Shown: positions 16,334-24,774, counted from the first letter of the stretch. The stretch: 38,918 nucleotides of DNA from an uncultured Bacteroidales bacterium (GCA_945870315.1 CAMBRR010000001.1:77179-116096), one strand, 5' to 3'. A program made the numbers and translations. The notes: generated by a model from the sequence alone, not told the origin.

Positions 16334-17407
16334 TTATTTCTTAAGTTGTTCGAACTCCTTCATACAATCCACGAGGGCCTGAACGCTTTCCAGAGGGCAG
16401 GCATTGTAGATGGAAGCCCTGAAGCCTCCGACAGACCTATGTCCCTTGATGCCTGTCATGCCACGCTCCTTGGCAAATGCCATGAACTCGTCCTGCAGAT
16501 GCTCATATCCTGGAGCCATAACAAAGCACACATTCATAATTGACCTGTCCTCCTTGGCTGCCGTTCCTACGAACAGCGGATTTCTGTCAATCTCACCGTA
16601 CAGAAGTTCGGCTTTTTGTACATTGATTTTGTGGATTGCCTCGACACCTCCTATGCTCTTGAGCCATTTAAGAGTCTCGTTCATAACGAAGATAGCGAAT
16701 ACAGGAGGGGTGTTGAACATAGATTTGCCCTCAACGTGAGTGCGAAGGTCGAGCATTGTAGGAATGTATCTGCTGACCTTGCCGAGAATATCCCTGCGCA
16801 CGATTGCAAAGGTGACACCGGCAGGACCTACGTTTTTCTGGGCTCCTCCGTATATCATAGCATATTTGCTCACATCCACTGGACGGCTCATTATGTCAGA
16901 TGACATATCCGCAATCAGCGGAACAGGACAGTCCATATCATACCTTATCTCGGTACCGTAGATGGTGTTGTTGGTAGTAATGTGGAAATAATCCAGATCG
17001 GAAGGAATTTCGTAATCCTTTGGTATATAGCAGAATGTCTTATCTGCAGAGGATGCAACTGCATATGCCTCACCAAGACCTTTGGCTTCCTTGAGAGCTT
17101 TTTTTGCCCATACTCCGGTCTCAAGATAGCCGGCCTTCTTCTCCAGGAAATTCATAGCCACATATAGGAAACCCATACTTGCACCTCCATGAAGGAAGAG
17201 TATTTCATAATCTTCAGGAATATTCAGAAGTTCTCTCCAGAGGCTTCGGCATTCGTCCATCACGCTTTCCCACTCCTTCGTTCTGTGGGAGATGGAGATT
17301 ACCGGCACTCCGGTTCCTTTGAAATCCTTAAGCGCCTCGATTGTCTTGTCGATGGCTTCCTGTGGCAGCACGCAAGGTCCTGCAGTGAAGTTATGTACCT
17401 TTTTCAT
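16334..17407 (-). CDS. serC: phosphoserine aminotransferase
   Basis: SerC is a PLP enzyme that converts 3-phosphohydroxypyruvate and glutamate to phosphoserine and 2-oxoglutarate. The 357-residue length and N-terminus [17 protein letters not shown] are standard. [10 protein letters not shown] at ~70 binds the PLP phosphate, [13 protein letters not shown] at ~167 contains the Asp contacting the pyridine nitrogen, and [14 protein letters not shown] at ~187 carries the PLP lysine. The C-terminus [16 protein letters not shown] is the usual substrate-binding end. It is the first gene of serC-serA-DUF1015; a phosphoserine phosphatase gene is not in the window. A near-consensus -7 box lies at 17436-17443. 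Confidence 0.97.
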   Translation of the reverse strand: MKKVHNFTAGPCVLPQEAIDKTIEALKDFKGTGVPVISISHRTKEWESVMDECRSLWRELLNIPEDYEILFLHGGASMGFLYVAMNFLEKKAGYLETGVWAKKALKEAKGLGEAYAVASSADKTFCYIPKDYEIPSDLDYFHITTNNTIYGTEIRYDMDCPVPLIADMSSDIMSRPVDVSKYAMIYGGAQKNVGPAGVTFAIVRRDILGKVSRYIPTMLDLRTHVEGKSMFNTPPVFAIFVMNETLKWLKSIGGVEAIHKINVQKAELLYGEIDRNPLFVGTAAKEDRSIMNVCFVMAPGYEHLQDEFMAFAKERGMTGIKGHRSVGGFRASIYNACPLESVQALVDCMKEFEQLKK

Positions 17408-17435
17408 ATCTGCGATTTGTAATTAAATAACCCCA

Positions 17436-17443
17436 TAAAGGTA
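17436..17443 (-). promoter_or_regulatory. possible -7 element for serC
   Basis: TACCTTTA on the minus strand matches TAnnTTTG at all but the last position, 28 bases before the serC ATG. No -33 box is evident, and the serine genes could instead be reached by transcription from pyrI. Confidence 0.3.
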
Positions 17444-17452
17444 ATGATTTTT

Positions 17453-17905
17453 CTAAAAAATACTCTTTGTATCTGAAATTTTTTCACAATAATGACATAA
17501 AAGTGAAATTTTGTTATCTTTTGTAATTGTTGTGAACCTTGTCTTTATGGGCTGGTGATTGGTGATGCATTTGGGATTCTTGCACTTGGCTATGCCAATA
17601 ATCTCTTCCGGCAGACAAAGCCTTTTCTTCTCCACTACCTTGAAGTCGCGGATGATGTTGACGGTGGCGTTGGGAGCAATCAGGGCAAGACGGTTGAGCT
17701 CATCGTCTTCGAAGAATCTGTTTGCAATCTTGATTATTCCCTTCTTCCCGTACTCCTTACTGGTGAGGTTGATACCTATGGTTATCTGGCTTTCAATCCC
17801 TTTGAGTCCAAGTATCTCAAGTGCTGCATATACATTTTCGGCTGGTATGTGGTCAAGAACGGTTCCGTTTTCCAATGCGCTGACCACCAATTCTTTATGT
17901 GTCAT
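17453..17905 (-). CDS. pyrI: aspartate carbamoyltransferase regulatory subunit
   Basis: PyrI binds CTP/ATP and adjusts the activity of the PyrB catalytic trimer. The 150-residue protein has the N-terminal allosteric domain (VSALENGTVLDHIPAENVYAAL broken up, residues 7-28, with the conserved TVLDHI). The C-terminal zinc domain has its four cysteines in CKNPKC near 108-113 and CHYC near 137-140. It starts 21 bases after the pyrB stop, in the order pyrB-pyrI usual for bacteria with the dodecameric enzyme. Presence of PyrI predicts feedback by CTP. Confidence 0.96.
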   Translation of the reverse strand: MTHKELVVSALENGTVLDHIPAENVYAALEILGLKGIESQITIGINLTSKEYGKKGIIKIANRFFEDDELNRLALIAPNATVNIIRDFKVVEKKRLCLPEEIIGIAKCKNPKCITNHQPIKTRFTTITKDNKISLLCHYCEKISDTKSIF

Positions 17906-17926
17906 CTTGTAATTTTTGTAATGATT

Positions 17927-18835
17927 TTATCTATAACCCAGAAGATAAGAGATGATGGCCATCCTTACGTAAAGTCCATTTTCGGCCTGCTTGAAATAAT
18001 AGGCATATGGAGTCTCATCTACATCCTGGTCTATCTCGTTCACCCTTGGCAGAGGATGTAGGATTTTCATATTGTCCTTGACTTTTCCCAGCATCGAGGC
18101 CTCCAGCCTATAGACATCCTTTACCCTTTCATATTCCATCGGATCAGTGAATCTTTCCTGCTGCACCCTGGTCATATACAAGATGTCACAGTCGTTCAGA
18201 TGGGCTTCAAGTGATGTCGTCTCCTCATATCCGATGCCTTTTGAGTCGAGAAAATCCTTGTACTCCTGAGGCATCTTAAGTTCTTCAGGGGATGTGAATA
18301 TGAATCTGGGGTTGAAATGGGAGAGAGCCTGAAGCAGGGAGTGGGTGGTCCGGCCATATTTGAGGTCGCCTACCATATTGACGGTAAGTCCGTCAAGCCT
18401 TCCTTGAGTCTTGAGAATGGAATACAGGTCCAGCAAAGTCTGGGAAGGATGCTGGTTGGCACCGTCTCCTGCATTCACTACCGGGACTGAGGCCACTTCC
18501 GATGCATAGCGTGAACTGCCTTCAAGAGGGTGACGCATCACAATCATATCAACGTAATTGGAGACCATCTTGATGGTATCCTTGAGGGTTTCTCCCTTGC
18601 TCTGGCTGGTGTTGGATGCGTCTGAAAACCCGATAACCTTGGCTCCGAGCCTGTTGATGGCTGTCTCGAAACTGAGTCTGGTCCTGGTCGACGGCTCAAA
18701 GAAAAGGCTGGCGATGACTTTCCCTTCCAGAAACTTCTGTTCTTTGTTCTGCTCGAATTCTTTTGCCGTTTCAAGCACGTGAAGGATTTCTTCCTTGCTG
18801 AAATCCCCGATGGAAATCAAACTTTTTTTTGACAT
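17927..18835 (-). CDS. pyrB: aspartate carbamoyltransferase catalytic subunit
   Basis: PyrB condenses carbamoyl phosphate and aspartate, the first committed step of pyrimidine synthesis. The 302 residues show the carbamoyl-phosphate site [13 protein letters not shown] near 47-59, the SKGETLKDT loop (~80) with the Lys that reaches into the neighbouring active site, [12 protein letters not shown] (~100), [16 protein letters not shown] (~120-135), and the aspartate-side [12 protein letters not shown] near 258. It follows yigZ by 21 bases and precedes pyrI by 21 bases on the same strand, so it is probably the middle gene of a three-gene unit. Confidence 0.97.
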   Translation of the reverse strand: MSKKSLISIGDFSKEEILHVLETAKEFEQNKEQKFLEGKVIASLFFEPSTRTRLSFETAINRLGAKVIGFSDASNTSQSKGETLKDTIKMVSNYVDMIVMRHPLEGSSRYASEVASVPVVNAGDGANQHPSQTLLDLYSILKTQGRLDGLTVNMVGDLKYGRTTHSLLQALSHFNPRFIFTSPEELKMPQEYKDFLDSKGIGYEETTSLEAHLNDCDILYMTRVQQERFTDPMEYERVKDVYRLEASMLGKVKDNMKILHPLPRVNEIDQDVDETPYAYYFKQAENGLYVRMAIISYLLGYR

Positions 18836-18856
18836 AAGATATTGTGAATGAGTTTT

Positions 18857-19477
18857 CTAAATTGGAATGGCTTCGCATCCGGAAATGTCGTTGATTCTTT
18901 CCAGGAAGCTCTCAACCATCGATAGCCTGACCGATGTCTCCAGGCTGCATTCCATATCGAAGGACTGATTCCTCTGCTCAAGGGACATATCCTTGAAAAC
19001 CTTCATTACATCGTTCATTGCGCTGTATCCGAAGTGGATGCGGAAATGCTCAGATGCGATTTTCTCGACCAGACGGGCATTTGATATGGCGTCAGCAGTG
19101 GATGTCTTGTAGGCTCGGATAAGTCCCGGAATGCCAAGCTTTATGCCTCCGAAGTATCTCACCACCACTACCAGGATGTCGCTGAGGCAGTTGGAGTCTA
19201 TCTGTCCGAGAATGGGCCGGCCAGAGGAACCGGACGGTTCTCCATCGTCATTGGCCCTGAACTTGTCCCCGAGATGCCCGAGTCTATAGGCATAGCAGTG
19301 GTGTCTGGCATCAAAATATTCTTTTTTGACGGATGAAACAATGGCCTTGATTTCCTCTTCTGTCTCAACTGGGAAAGCAAGGGCAATGAATTTGCTGCCA
19401 TTGTCCTTGAAAATGCCCTTTGATGGGGCTTCGATGCTCTTGTATGAGTCTTTTGTCTGAGTATTCTGCCCGTTCAT
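18857..19477 (-). CDS. yigZ: YigZ/IMPACT family protein
   Basis: A 206-residue protein of the YigZ/IMPACT (UPF0029) family. The conserved core is ARHHCYAYRLG (~66), FRANDDGEPSGSSGRPILGQI (~84-104, broken up: DGEP..GSSGRPI) and VVVRYFGGIKLGIPGLIRAY (~116-135). These are the family signatures in the right order, followed by a C-terminal ferredoxin-like domain. The frame is open to a TTG at 19489, but that codon overlaps a -7 promoter box (19487-19494), so ATG at 19477 is chosen; the transcript would be nearly leaderless. Eukaryotic IMPACT acts in translational control through GCN1; the bacterial role is not settled. It is followed by pyrB. Confidence 0.9.
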   Translation of the reverse strand: MNGQNTQTKDSYKSIEAPSKGIFKDNGSKFIALAFPVETEEEIKAIVSSVKKEYFDARHHCYAYRLGHLGDKFRANDDGEPSGSSGRPILGQIDSNCLSDILVVVVRYFGGIKLGIPGLIRAYKTSTADAISNARLVEKIASEHFRIHFGYSAMNDVMKVFKDMSLEQRNQSFDMECSLETSVRLSMVESFLERINDISGCEAIPI

Positions 19478-19486
19478 AAGCAGGTC

Positions 19487-19494
19487 CAAATGTA
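19487..19494 (-). promoter_or_regulatory. -7 element upstream of yigZ
   Basis: TACATTTG on the minus strand fits TAnnTTTG and ends 9 bases before the ATG at 19477, implying a leader of only a few bases. No -33 TTG is visible. Confidence 0.45.
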
Positions 19495-19512
19495 GTGTTT
19501 TTTTATATGATA

Positions 19513-19544
19513 TTGAAATTATGTTGCAAAAATTGTTACCTTTG
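19513..19544 (+). promoter_or_regulatory. promoter of the pRiA4b-like gene and miaA
   Basis: TTG at 19513-19515, a 21-base spacer and a perfect TACCTTTG at 19537-19544 on the plus strand. It faces away from the yigZ promoter. Confidence 0.6.
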
Positions 19545-19550
19545 GCGCCA

Positions 19551-19577
19551 CTTTCCGGTGAGGGCCGGAGAGTTTTT
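19551..19577 (+). terminator. terminator-like hairpin in the leader
   Basis: CTTTCCGG (19551-19558) pairs with CCGGAGAG (19565-19572) around a 6-base loop and is followed by five T. It begins about 6 bases after the -7 box, i.e. at the very 5' end of the transcript, and could act as an attenuator or as a 5' stabilising stem. Confidence 0.45.
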
Positions 19578-19601
19578 CAGGACTAACAATTATAACTTGC
19601 T

Positions 19602-20150
19602 ATGATTCTTAGATATAGGGTTTCACTTCCCAATTTGAAGGGATTTGCGAGAGTTTATGAGGTAAAAGGAAATTCCTCTCTTTACACTTTTCACAAGCAG
19701 ATGCGTTCAGATATGGACTTTCCACAGGACCAGATTGTGCTTTTCAAGGCTTTTGATGCCGAAGGCAATGTTTCCTCCCGTTATACTATGTACGATATGG
19801 GTGCAGGTACTATGGATGATGTGACTCTTGAACAGTGCCACAAGAAGGGGGAGGATAATTTTACCTATTTCTATGATACAACCAATGCCAAGAGCGTACT
19901 CATCTCCTTTGATGGAGTCGCCGAATCCCGCAAAGGCGTGATTTATCCTGTTCTGGTGGAGTCCAAAGGCCCAAATCCGATTGAATTCGAAAATGGATAT
20001 GTAGCATACGAAGACCTTCCGGAAGATAATAAACGCAAACTCAATCCTGACGATGAGGATTTTGATGACGATGAGGATTTCGATGATGACGAGGACAATG
20101 AGGATGAGGATGGCGCAGAAATCTTCGATGAAGACGAAGACGACCAGTAG
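19602..20150 (+). CDS. plasmid pRiA4b ORF-3-like (IS1096 TnpR-like) family protein
   Basis: A 182-residue protein whose first ~130 residues fit the pRiA4b ORF-3 family: RYRVSLPNLKGFARVYEVKGNSSLYTFH at the N-terminus, YTMYDMGAGTMDDVTLEQ in the middle and FTYFYDTTNAKSVLISFDG after it. The name comes from plasmid and IS1096 passenger genes, but no transposase or IS end is present here and the protein looks like a resident chromosomal gene. The last ~40 residues are almost entirely Asp/Glu, encoded by an internal DNA repeat of GATGAGGATTTYGATGAYGA around 20053-20097. It precedes miaA by 3 bases. The biochemical role is unknown; an acidic tail suggests binding to a basic partner. Confidence 0.72.
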   Translation: MILRYRVSLPNLKGFARVYEVKGNSSLYTFHKQMRSDMDFPQDQIVLFKAFDAEGNVSSRYTMYDMGAGTMDDVTLEQCHKKGEDNFTYFYDTTNAKSVLISFDGVAESRKGVIYPVLVESKGPNPIEFENGYVAYEDLPEDNKRKLNPDDEDFDDDEDFDDDEDNEDEDGAEIFDEDEDDQ

Positions 20151-20153
20151 CTT

Positions 20154-21020
20154 ATGCCGGGGAAGCGTCTTGTCATCGTACTTGGGCCAACTGCTGTAGG
20201 AAAAACCGACTACAGCATTTCTCTTGCGCAGAAATACGGTTCTCCAATAATCTCTTGCGACTCCCGCCAGATATATCGGGAGATGTCCATCGGCACGGCA
20301 GTCCCGGATAAGGACCAGCTTGCGCTCGTGACTCATTATTTCATCCATTCCCACAGCGTAGAAAATCTATATACGGCGGGAAAATATGAGGTGGAAGCTC
20401 TCAAACTTATCAATGAATTGTTTGAAGAAGGACGGGATACACTTGTAATGTGCGGAGGCTCAGGGTTTTATATTGATGCCCTTGTCAACGGACTTGATGA
20501 TTTCCCCAAGACCGATATGAACCTGCGTTCTGAACTATCCTCCATCCTGCGCGCTGAAGGAGTCCGGCCCCTTGCTGAACGCCTACGAGAACTGGACCCT
20601 GCCACTTGTGCTGTCATCGATATGTCCAATGGTCAGAGGGTACTGCGTGCATTGGAGGTTTGTCTTGTCAGTGGCCGCCCTTTTTCGTCATTCAAGACCA
20701 ATTCTATAAAGAAACGCGATTTTCAAGTGGAGAAAATCGGACTTCTCCGTCCTAGGGAAGAACTCTACAGAAGGATTGACAAGAGGGTGCTGAAGATGAT
20801 TGACGACGGTCTCGTTGAGGAAGTCCGCTCTTTGGAAAAATACAGAGACCTGCCGGCCTTGCAGACTGTGGGGTACAAGGAGATATTCGACTGGTTTGAC
20901 GGTTCTGTAAATACTCTTGAGAGGGCAGTGGAACTGATTCAGCGCAATACACGTCACTATGCCAAGAGGCAACTCTCGTACTTCCGTCGTGACCCTTCGG
21001 TACGATGGATTGAAATGTAG
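20154..21020 (+). CDS. miaA: tRNA dimethylallyltransferase
   Basis: MiaA adds a dimethylallyl group to A37 of tRNAs that read codons starting with U. The 288 residues have the P-loop GPTAVGKT at 11-18, ISCDSRQIYREMSIGTA at ~34-50 (conserved Asp-Ser-Arg-Gln-x-Tyr), CGGSGFYIDAL at ~101, and the C-terminal TVGYKEI and TRHYAKRQLSYFRR blocks (~240-280) that hold the tRNA. The ATG is 3 bases after the upstream stop, so it is translated from the same mRNA. Convergent with recQ, 31 bases apart, with no obvious terminator between. Confidence 0.96.
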   Translation: MPGKRLVIVLGPTAVGKTDYSISLAQKYGSPIISCDSRQIYREMSIGTAVPDKDQLALVTHYFIHSHSVENLYTAGKYEVEALKLINELFEEGRDTLVMCGGSGFYIDALVNGLDDFPKTDMNLRSELSSILRAEGVRPLAERLRELDPATCAVIDMSNGQRVLRALEVCLVSGRPFSSFKTNSIKKRDFQVEKIGLLRPREELYRRIDKRVLKMIDDGLVEEVRSLEKYRDLPALQTVGYKEIFDWFDGSVNTLERAVELIQRNTRHYAKRQLSYFRRDPSVRWIEM

Positions 21021-21051
21021 GAATCTTCAAAAAATATTCCGTAGAAATCTT

Positions 21052-23259
21052 CTAATTGGCCACTTCGCAAAGGAATTTCAGCCTGACCAGCCTGATTTCC
21101 ATTTCCTCATAGTCGGAGCCAAGGTCTTCCATCGCGGCTTCAAGTGAGTCAGAAGTGGCTTCGTTTCTGAAATAGTCGTAGATCTCGTCCACTACATCCT
21201 CGTCTATATCCTGCTGGATGACATAGTCGAGATTGAGCTTTGTTCCGGAACATACAATTGCTTCAATTTCGCTCATAAGGCTGTCCATATCAAGCCCTTT
21301 CGCCTGGGCAATGTCTTCAAGCGAGAGCTTCCGGTCGATGCTCTGGATGATGTAAATCTTGTTGGCTGACCTGTTGGTGGTGGACTTGACAATGAAGTCG
21401 TCAGGCCTCATTATCTCGTTTTCTTCCACATATTTGGCAATCAGACGGATGAATTCCTCTCCAAACTTTCTGGCTTTTCCCTCTCCGACTCCCTGACAGT
21501 TCTTCAGTTCCTCCAGTGTGATCGGATACATTATGGACATATCCTCCAGGGCCTGGTCAGAGAAAATCACCCAAGGTTGCAGTCCCTTCTTGCGGGCAAT
21601 GGACTTGCGCAGGTCCTTGAGCAAAGGAAGCAATTGTTCGTCCCCACCTCCTCCGGAACCCCTCTGGTTGCCGATGTTGGATGCCGGATCTTCATCATCA
21701 TCTTCTCCTTCCACGAAAACCCTGTCCTCGGTAAGCATTATGGTGAACGGATTGCGGAAGAATTCTTCTCCCTTGTCGGTCGTGCTTATCAATCCATATG
21801 ACTCGATATCTTTGTAGAGAAGTCCGAGGATGATGCCCTGGTGGATTACTGCGCACCAGAACTTGACGGTATGGTCTTTCCCTGAACCGAACAGCTCCAA
21901 TTTGTCGTGGTGGTATGACTTTATGAGGGCATTGACCTCACCTGCAAGGATGTTGGCAAGATGGTCTATCTTGAAATGCTCCGGAAGGGAGTCCACAAGC
22001 TCAATCACGAGTGACATCTCCTCCTTTCCGTCAAACTGCTTCTTCGGATGCAGACAATTGTCGCAGGCTCCGCAGTTCGGAACATCATATTCTTCACCGA
22101 AATAGCTCAAGAGCAACTTTCTCCGGCACGAATTGGACTCTGCATAAGCTACGGTTTCCATCAGCAGCTGCTTGCCGATTTCCTGCTCGGCGATAGGCTT
22201 GCCCTGCATGAATTTCTCCAGTTTCTGGATATCTTTATAACTATAGAAGGTGATGCATTGCCCTTCCTTGCCGTCCCTTCCTGCACGCCCGGTTTCCTGG
22301 TAATATCCCTCGATGCTCTTGGGAATGTCGTAATGTATTACGAATCTGACATCCGGCTTGTCAATGCCCATTCCGAAAGCGATGGTTGCTACAATCACAT
22401 CCACCTCTTCCATCAGGAAGCAGTCTTGGTTGGCAGCCCTTGTCTTGGCATCCAATCCTGCGTGGTAAGGAAGAGCCTTTATTCCATTGATATTCAATAG
22501 CTCTGCCATTTCTTCCACCTTCTTGCGGCTGAGGCAGTAGATGATGCCGGATTTTCCGGGGTTTTGTTTTATGAATTTGATAATATCCCTCTTCGGGTCG
22601 GATTTGTCGCGGATCTCGTAGTAGAGATTCGGACGGTTGAATGAAGACTTGAAGACTGTAGCGTCAGTCATTCCGAGATTCTTGATTATATCGCTCTGCA
22701 CCTTGGGTGTCGCCGTCGCAGTGAGGGCTATTATCGGAGCGTTCCCGATTTCATCTATTATTGTGCGGATACGCCTGTACTCCGGCCTGAAGTCATGGCC
22801 CCATTCCGAAATGCAATGTGCTTCATCTATGGCATAGAAGGATATTTTGACTTCACGAAGAATGGCAATGTTGTCGGCTTTGGTCAGGGACTCCGGCGCT
22901 ACATAAAGCAGTTTTGTCACGCCTTTCAGCAAGTCGTTGCGCACTTCGGCTATTTGAGCTTTGCTGAGGGATGAGTTCAGGAAATGGGCTATCCCATCGT
23001 TTCCCGAGACGAAGCCTCTGATAGCGTCAACTTGATTTTTCATCAGTGCGATAAGGGGCGAAATGACGATGGCGGTGCCTTCCATCACCAGGGCCGGAAG
23101 TTGGTAGCAAAGTGATTTGCCTCCACCGGTAGGCATCAGTACGAAAGCATTGTTGCCTGCGGTGAGATGTTTGATGATACGTTCCTGATCTCCCTTGAAG
23201 GAGTCAAAACCGAAGAATTCCTTCAACTTCGCGTGAAGTACAGATGAGTCGATAGCCAT
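21052..23259 (-). CDS. recQ: ATP-dependent DNA helicase RecQ
   Basis: RecQ is a 3'-5' DNA helicase for recombination and replication-fork repair. The helicase core shows TGGGKSLCYQLPAL (Walker A), DEAHCISEWGHDFRPEY (DEAH box and aromatic loop), ALTATATPKVQ, and YYQETGRAGRDGKEG (motif VI). The RQC zinc-binding cysteines follow (CRRKLLLSYFGEEYDVPNCGACDNC, broken here after ~385), then a winged helix, an HRDC domain (~520-600) and a further C-terminal extension of ~100 residues. Bacteroidota RecQ proteins are of this long type. ATG at 23259 (MAIDSSVLHAKLKEFFGF) gives 735 residues and the expected distance to the FGF motif; an in-frame ATG at 23310 would add 17 residues. Confidence 0.96.
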   Translation of the reverse strand: MAIDSSVLHAKLKEFFGFDSFKGDQERIIKHLTAGNNAFVLMPTGGGKSLCYQLPALVMEGTAIVISPLIALMKNQVDAIRGFVSGNDGIAHFLNSSLSKAQIAEVRNDLLKGVTKLLYVAPESLTKADNIAILREVKISFYAIDEAHCISEWGHDFRPEYRRIRTIIDEIGNAPIIALTATATPKVQSDIIKNLGMTDATVFKSSFNRPNLYYEIRDKSDPKRDIIKFIKQNPGKSGIIYCLSRKKVEEMAELLNINGIKALPYHAGLDAKTRAANQDCFLMEEVDVIVATIAFGMGIDKPDVRFVIHYDIPKSIEGYYQETGRAGRDGKEGQCITFYSYKDIQKLEKFMQGKPIAEQEIGKQLLMETVAYAESNSCRRKLLLSYFGEEYDVPNCGACDNCLHPKKQFDGKEEMSLVIELVDSLPEHFKIDHLANILAGEVNALIKSYHHDKLELFGSGKDHTVKFWCAVIHQGIILGLLYKDIESYGLISTTDKGEEFFRNPFTIMLTEDRVFVEGEDDDEDPASNIGNQRGSGGGGDEQLLPLLKDLRKSIARKKGLQPWVIFSDQALEDMSIMYPITLEELKNCQGVGEGKARKFGEEFIRLIAKYVEENEIMRPDDFIVKSTTNRSANKIYIIQSIDRKLSLEDIAQAKGLDMDSLMSEIEAIVCSGTKLNLDYVIQQDIDEDVVDEIYDYFRNEATSDSLEAAMEDLGSDYEEMEIRLVRLKFLCEVAN

Positions 23260-23350
23260 ATAGTAAGTATGTTTCTCAAAACGACTGACTAATTTAGTGA
23301 GAAAATCCATACTATCAAAAAAAATATGTCTTGTCTAATGAAAAAAGGTT

Positions 23351-23358
23351 TATCTTTG
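23351..23358 (+). promoter_or_regulatory. -7 element of the FKBP-DUF3127 promoter
   Basis: TATCTTTG is a perfect -7 element on the plus strand. TTG at 23331-23333 lies 17 bases upstream, slightly closer than usual. It implies a leader of about 80 bases before the ATG at 23446. Confidence 0.55.
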
Positions 23359-23368
23359 CAAAATCTTA

Positions 23369-23395
23369 CCGCTCGGAGCAGAGCGGCGGTTTTTT
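23369..23395 (+). terminator. terminator-like leader hairpin
   Basis: CCGCTC (23369-23374) and GAGCGG (23381-23386) form a GC-rich stem around GGAGCA. It is followed by CGG and six T (23390-23395). It has the form of an intrinsic terminator but lies just after the promoter and before the gene, so premature termination or attenuation is possible. Confidence 0.5.
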
Positions 23396-23445
23396 GTGTG
23401 AAACTGTGAGACAATATTGAGACAATATATTAAATAATAATTATT

Positions 23446-24186
23446 ATGAAAAATCTTAAATTTATCGCACTTGCAACAGTTGTTGCTCTTCTTTCTTTCT
23501 CTTGTAAGAGTCAGGAAGTCAAGGTTGATGTTGAACTTCCTACTTCTGCAGACGTTGACTCAGTAAGCTACCTTATCGGAGTGAACTTCGGCTCCTTCAT
23601 CAAAGGAAACAACTTTGCAGAGGAACTTGGTGACCTGAATATGGCAATGGTAAAGAAAGGTATGAAGGATTTCCTCAAGGCTGAGGGCAATCCATATGAT
23701 CCTGAGTTTGGCAAACAGTTTGACATCGACCTCGACCGTATGGGTGAGATTCTCAATGGCTTCCTTACCAAGAAAACTGACTACAAGAAGGCTGTAAATC
23801 TTGCAAAAGAAGAGGCTTTCCTTGCTGAAAACGGTGCCAAGGAAGGTGTTGAAACTTCAGAAAGCGGTCTTCAGTACACCATCATCGAGGCTGGTGCAGA
23901 GGAGAAGATTACTCCTAAGGACACAGTTTGGGTAAATTACAAAGGTACCCTCCTCAATGGTGACGTATTTGATGAGAACGATTCCACAATGTTCGTTGCA
24001 AACCGTGTGATCAAGGGTTGGACAGAGGGTCTCTGCCTGCTTGGAGAAGGTGGAAAGGCTACTCTCTATATTCCTGCTTCTCTTGGATATGGTGAAAGAG
24101 GAACTCGCGGAATTGAGCCTAACTCAACTCTTATTTTCGATGTTGAGGTCTTGAAAGTAGGTAAATTCGTAGAAGCAGAGAAATAA
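23446..24186 (+). CDS. FKBP-type peptidyl-prolyl cis-trans isomerase, lipoprotein
   Basis: A 246-residue exported folding catalyst. The N-terminus MKNLKFIALATVVALLSFSC is a lipoprotein signal with the lipid-modified Cys at residue 20. Residues ~40-140 form the helical dimerisation domain of Mip/FkpA-like proteins (DSVSYLIGVNFGSFI). Residues ~145-243 are the FKBP domain: VWVNYKGTLLNGDVFDEN, VIKGWTEGLCLLGEGGKATLYIP and LGYGERGTRGIEPNSTLIFDVEVL, with the usual aromatic and Asp active-site residues. The protein probably acts at the inner face of the outer membrane. Its stop overlaps the next ATG (TAATG), so the two are translationally coupled. Confidence 0.95.
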   Translation: MKNLKFIALATVVALLSFSCKSQEVKVDVELPTSADVDSVSYLIGVNFGSFIKGNNFAEELGDLNMAMVKKGMKDFLKAEGNPYDPEFGKQFDIDLDRMGEILNGFLTKKTDYKKAVNLAKEEAFLAENGAKEGVETSESGLQYTIIEAGAEEKITPKDTVWVNYKGTLLNGDVFDENDSTMFVANRVIKGWTEGLCLLGEGGKATLYIPASLGYGERGTRGIEPNSTLIFDVEVLKVGKFVEAEK

Positions 24187-24650
24187 TGGCTTTGGAAATC
24201 GAAGGAAAAATCGTCAATAAACTTGGCGTTCAGACCGGTACCTCTTCTCGTGGTTCCTGGTCCAAGCAGGAGTTCATCCTTGAGTATCAGGAAGGCAATT
24301 TCCCGACTCAGGTGTGTATGAACGTATGGGGCGATGACAAGGTCAAGGATCTGGAAAAATTCAATATCGGAGACCGGGTAAAGGCTTCCTTCAATCTCAG
24401 CAGCCGTGAATTCAACGGCCGTTGGTACACAGATGTAAGAGTCTGGCGTATGGAAAAGGTTGGCGCGGCTGGATTTTCCCAGGCGGATTATGCCGCAGGG
24501 GCAGTCGCTGGTGGAGCCGGATATATGGGATCACCTGTTCAGCAGCCACTTCCTCAAAATGACTATGCGGCTTCTGCCGGAAATTATTCGGCACCAACAG
24601 GTACCCCTATGGGCGGAAGCGAGTCATTTGAAGACGACCTTCCGTTCTGA
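24186..24650 (+). CDS. DUF3127 protein with SSB-like C-terminal tip
   Basis: A 154-residue protein. Residues 1-95 fit DUF3127 (MALEIEGKIVNKLGVQTGTSS, then QEFILEYQ, VCMNVWGDDKV, DRVKASFNLSSREFNGRWYTDVRVWR), which reads like a small OB-fold. Residues ~96-145 are a low-complexity Gly/Ala/Pro/Gln linker, and the protein ends SFEDDLPF. That plan (OB-like domain, flexible linker, acidic tip ending Pro-Phe) is the plan of single-stranded DNA-binding protein. The ATG overlaps the FKBP stop by one base. Only the domain call is firm; a role in nucleic-acid binding is inferred. The stop codon is directly followed by the terminal sequence of an IS remnant. Confidence 0.82.
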   Translation: MALEIEGKIVNKLGVQTGTSSRGSWSKQEFILEYQEGNFPTQVCMNVWGDDKVKDLEKFNIGDRVKASFNLSSREFNGRWYTDVRVWRMEKVGAAGFSQADYAAGAVAGGAGYMGSPVQQPLPQNDYAASAGNYSAPTGTPMGGSESFEDDLPF

Positions 24651-24774
24651 TGTGACCCCCAAAAGTTGGACGGTTTAACATTAGTTATGAGACCTTAGAT
24701 TGGAAGAGAGCTCGGTATTGCACCGGGCTCTTTCCTTTTAGCCTCAGTTTGATTCTATCGTTGTTGTAGTACCG
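24651..24774 (-). mobile_element. IS3-family (IS150-like) remnant: transposase C-terminus plus right end
   Basis: On the minus strand the frame reads IRYYNNDRIKLRLKGKSP then VQYRALFQSKVS and stop (TAA at 24685-24687). This is the typical end of the IS3-family OrfB integrase of the IS150 type (RYYNxxRIxxxLKGxSPxxYR). Beyond the stop the sequence runs to TGTGACCCCCAAAAGTTGGAC (24651-24671, read on plus), which looks like the terminal inverted repeat starting with TG. It abuts the TGA stop of the DUF3127 gene. The rest of the transposase, including the DDE residues, is absent, so the element is dead. Confidence 0.8.

Noticed and set aside
19707..20354. 215-residue minus-strand frame opposite the pRiA4b-like gene
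   Set aside because: The Ile/Val-rich stretch comes from the complement of the Asp/Glu tail; the plus strand carries the recognisable domain.
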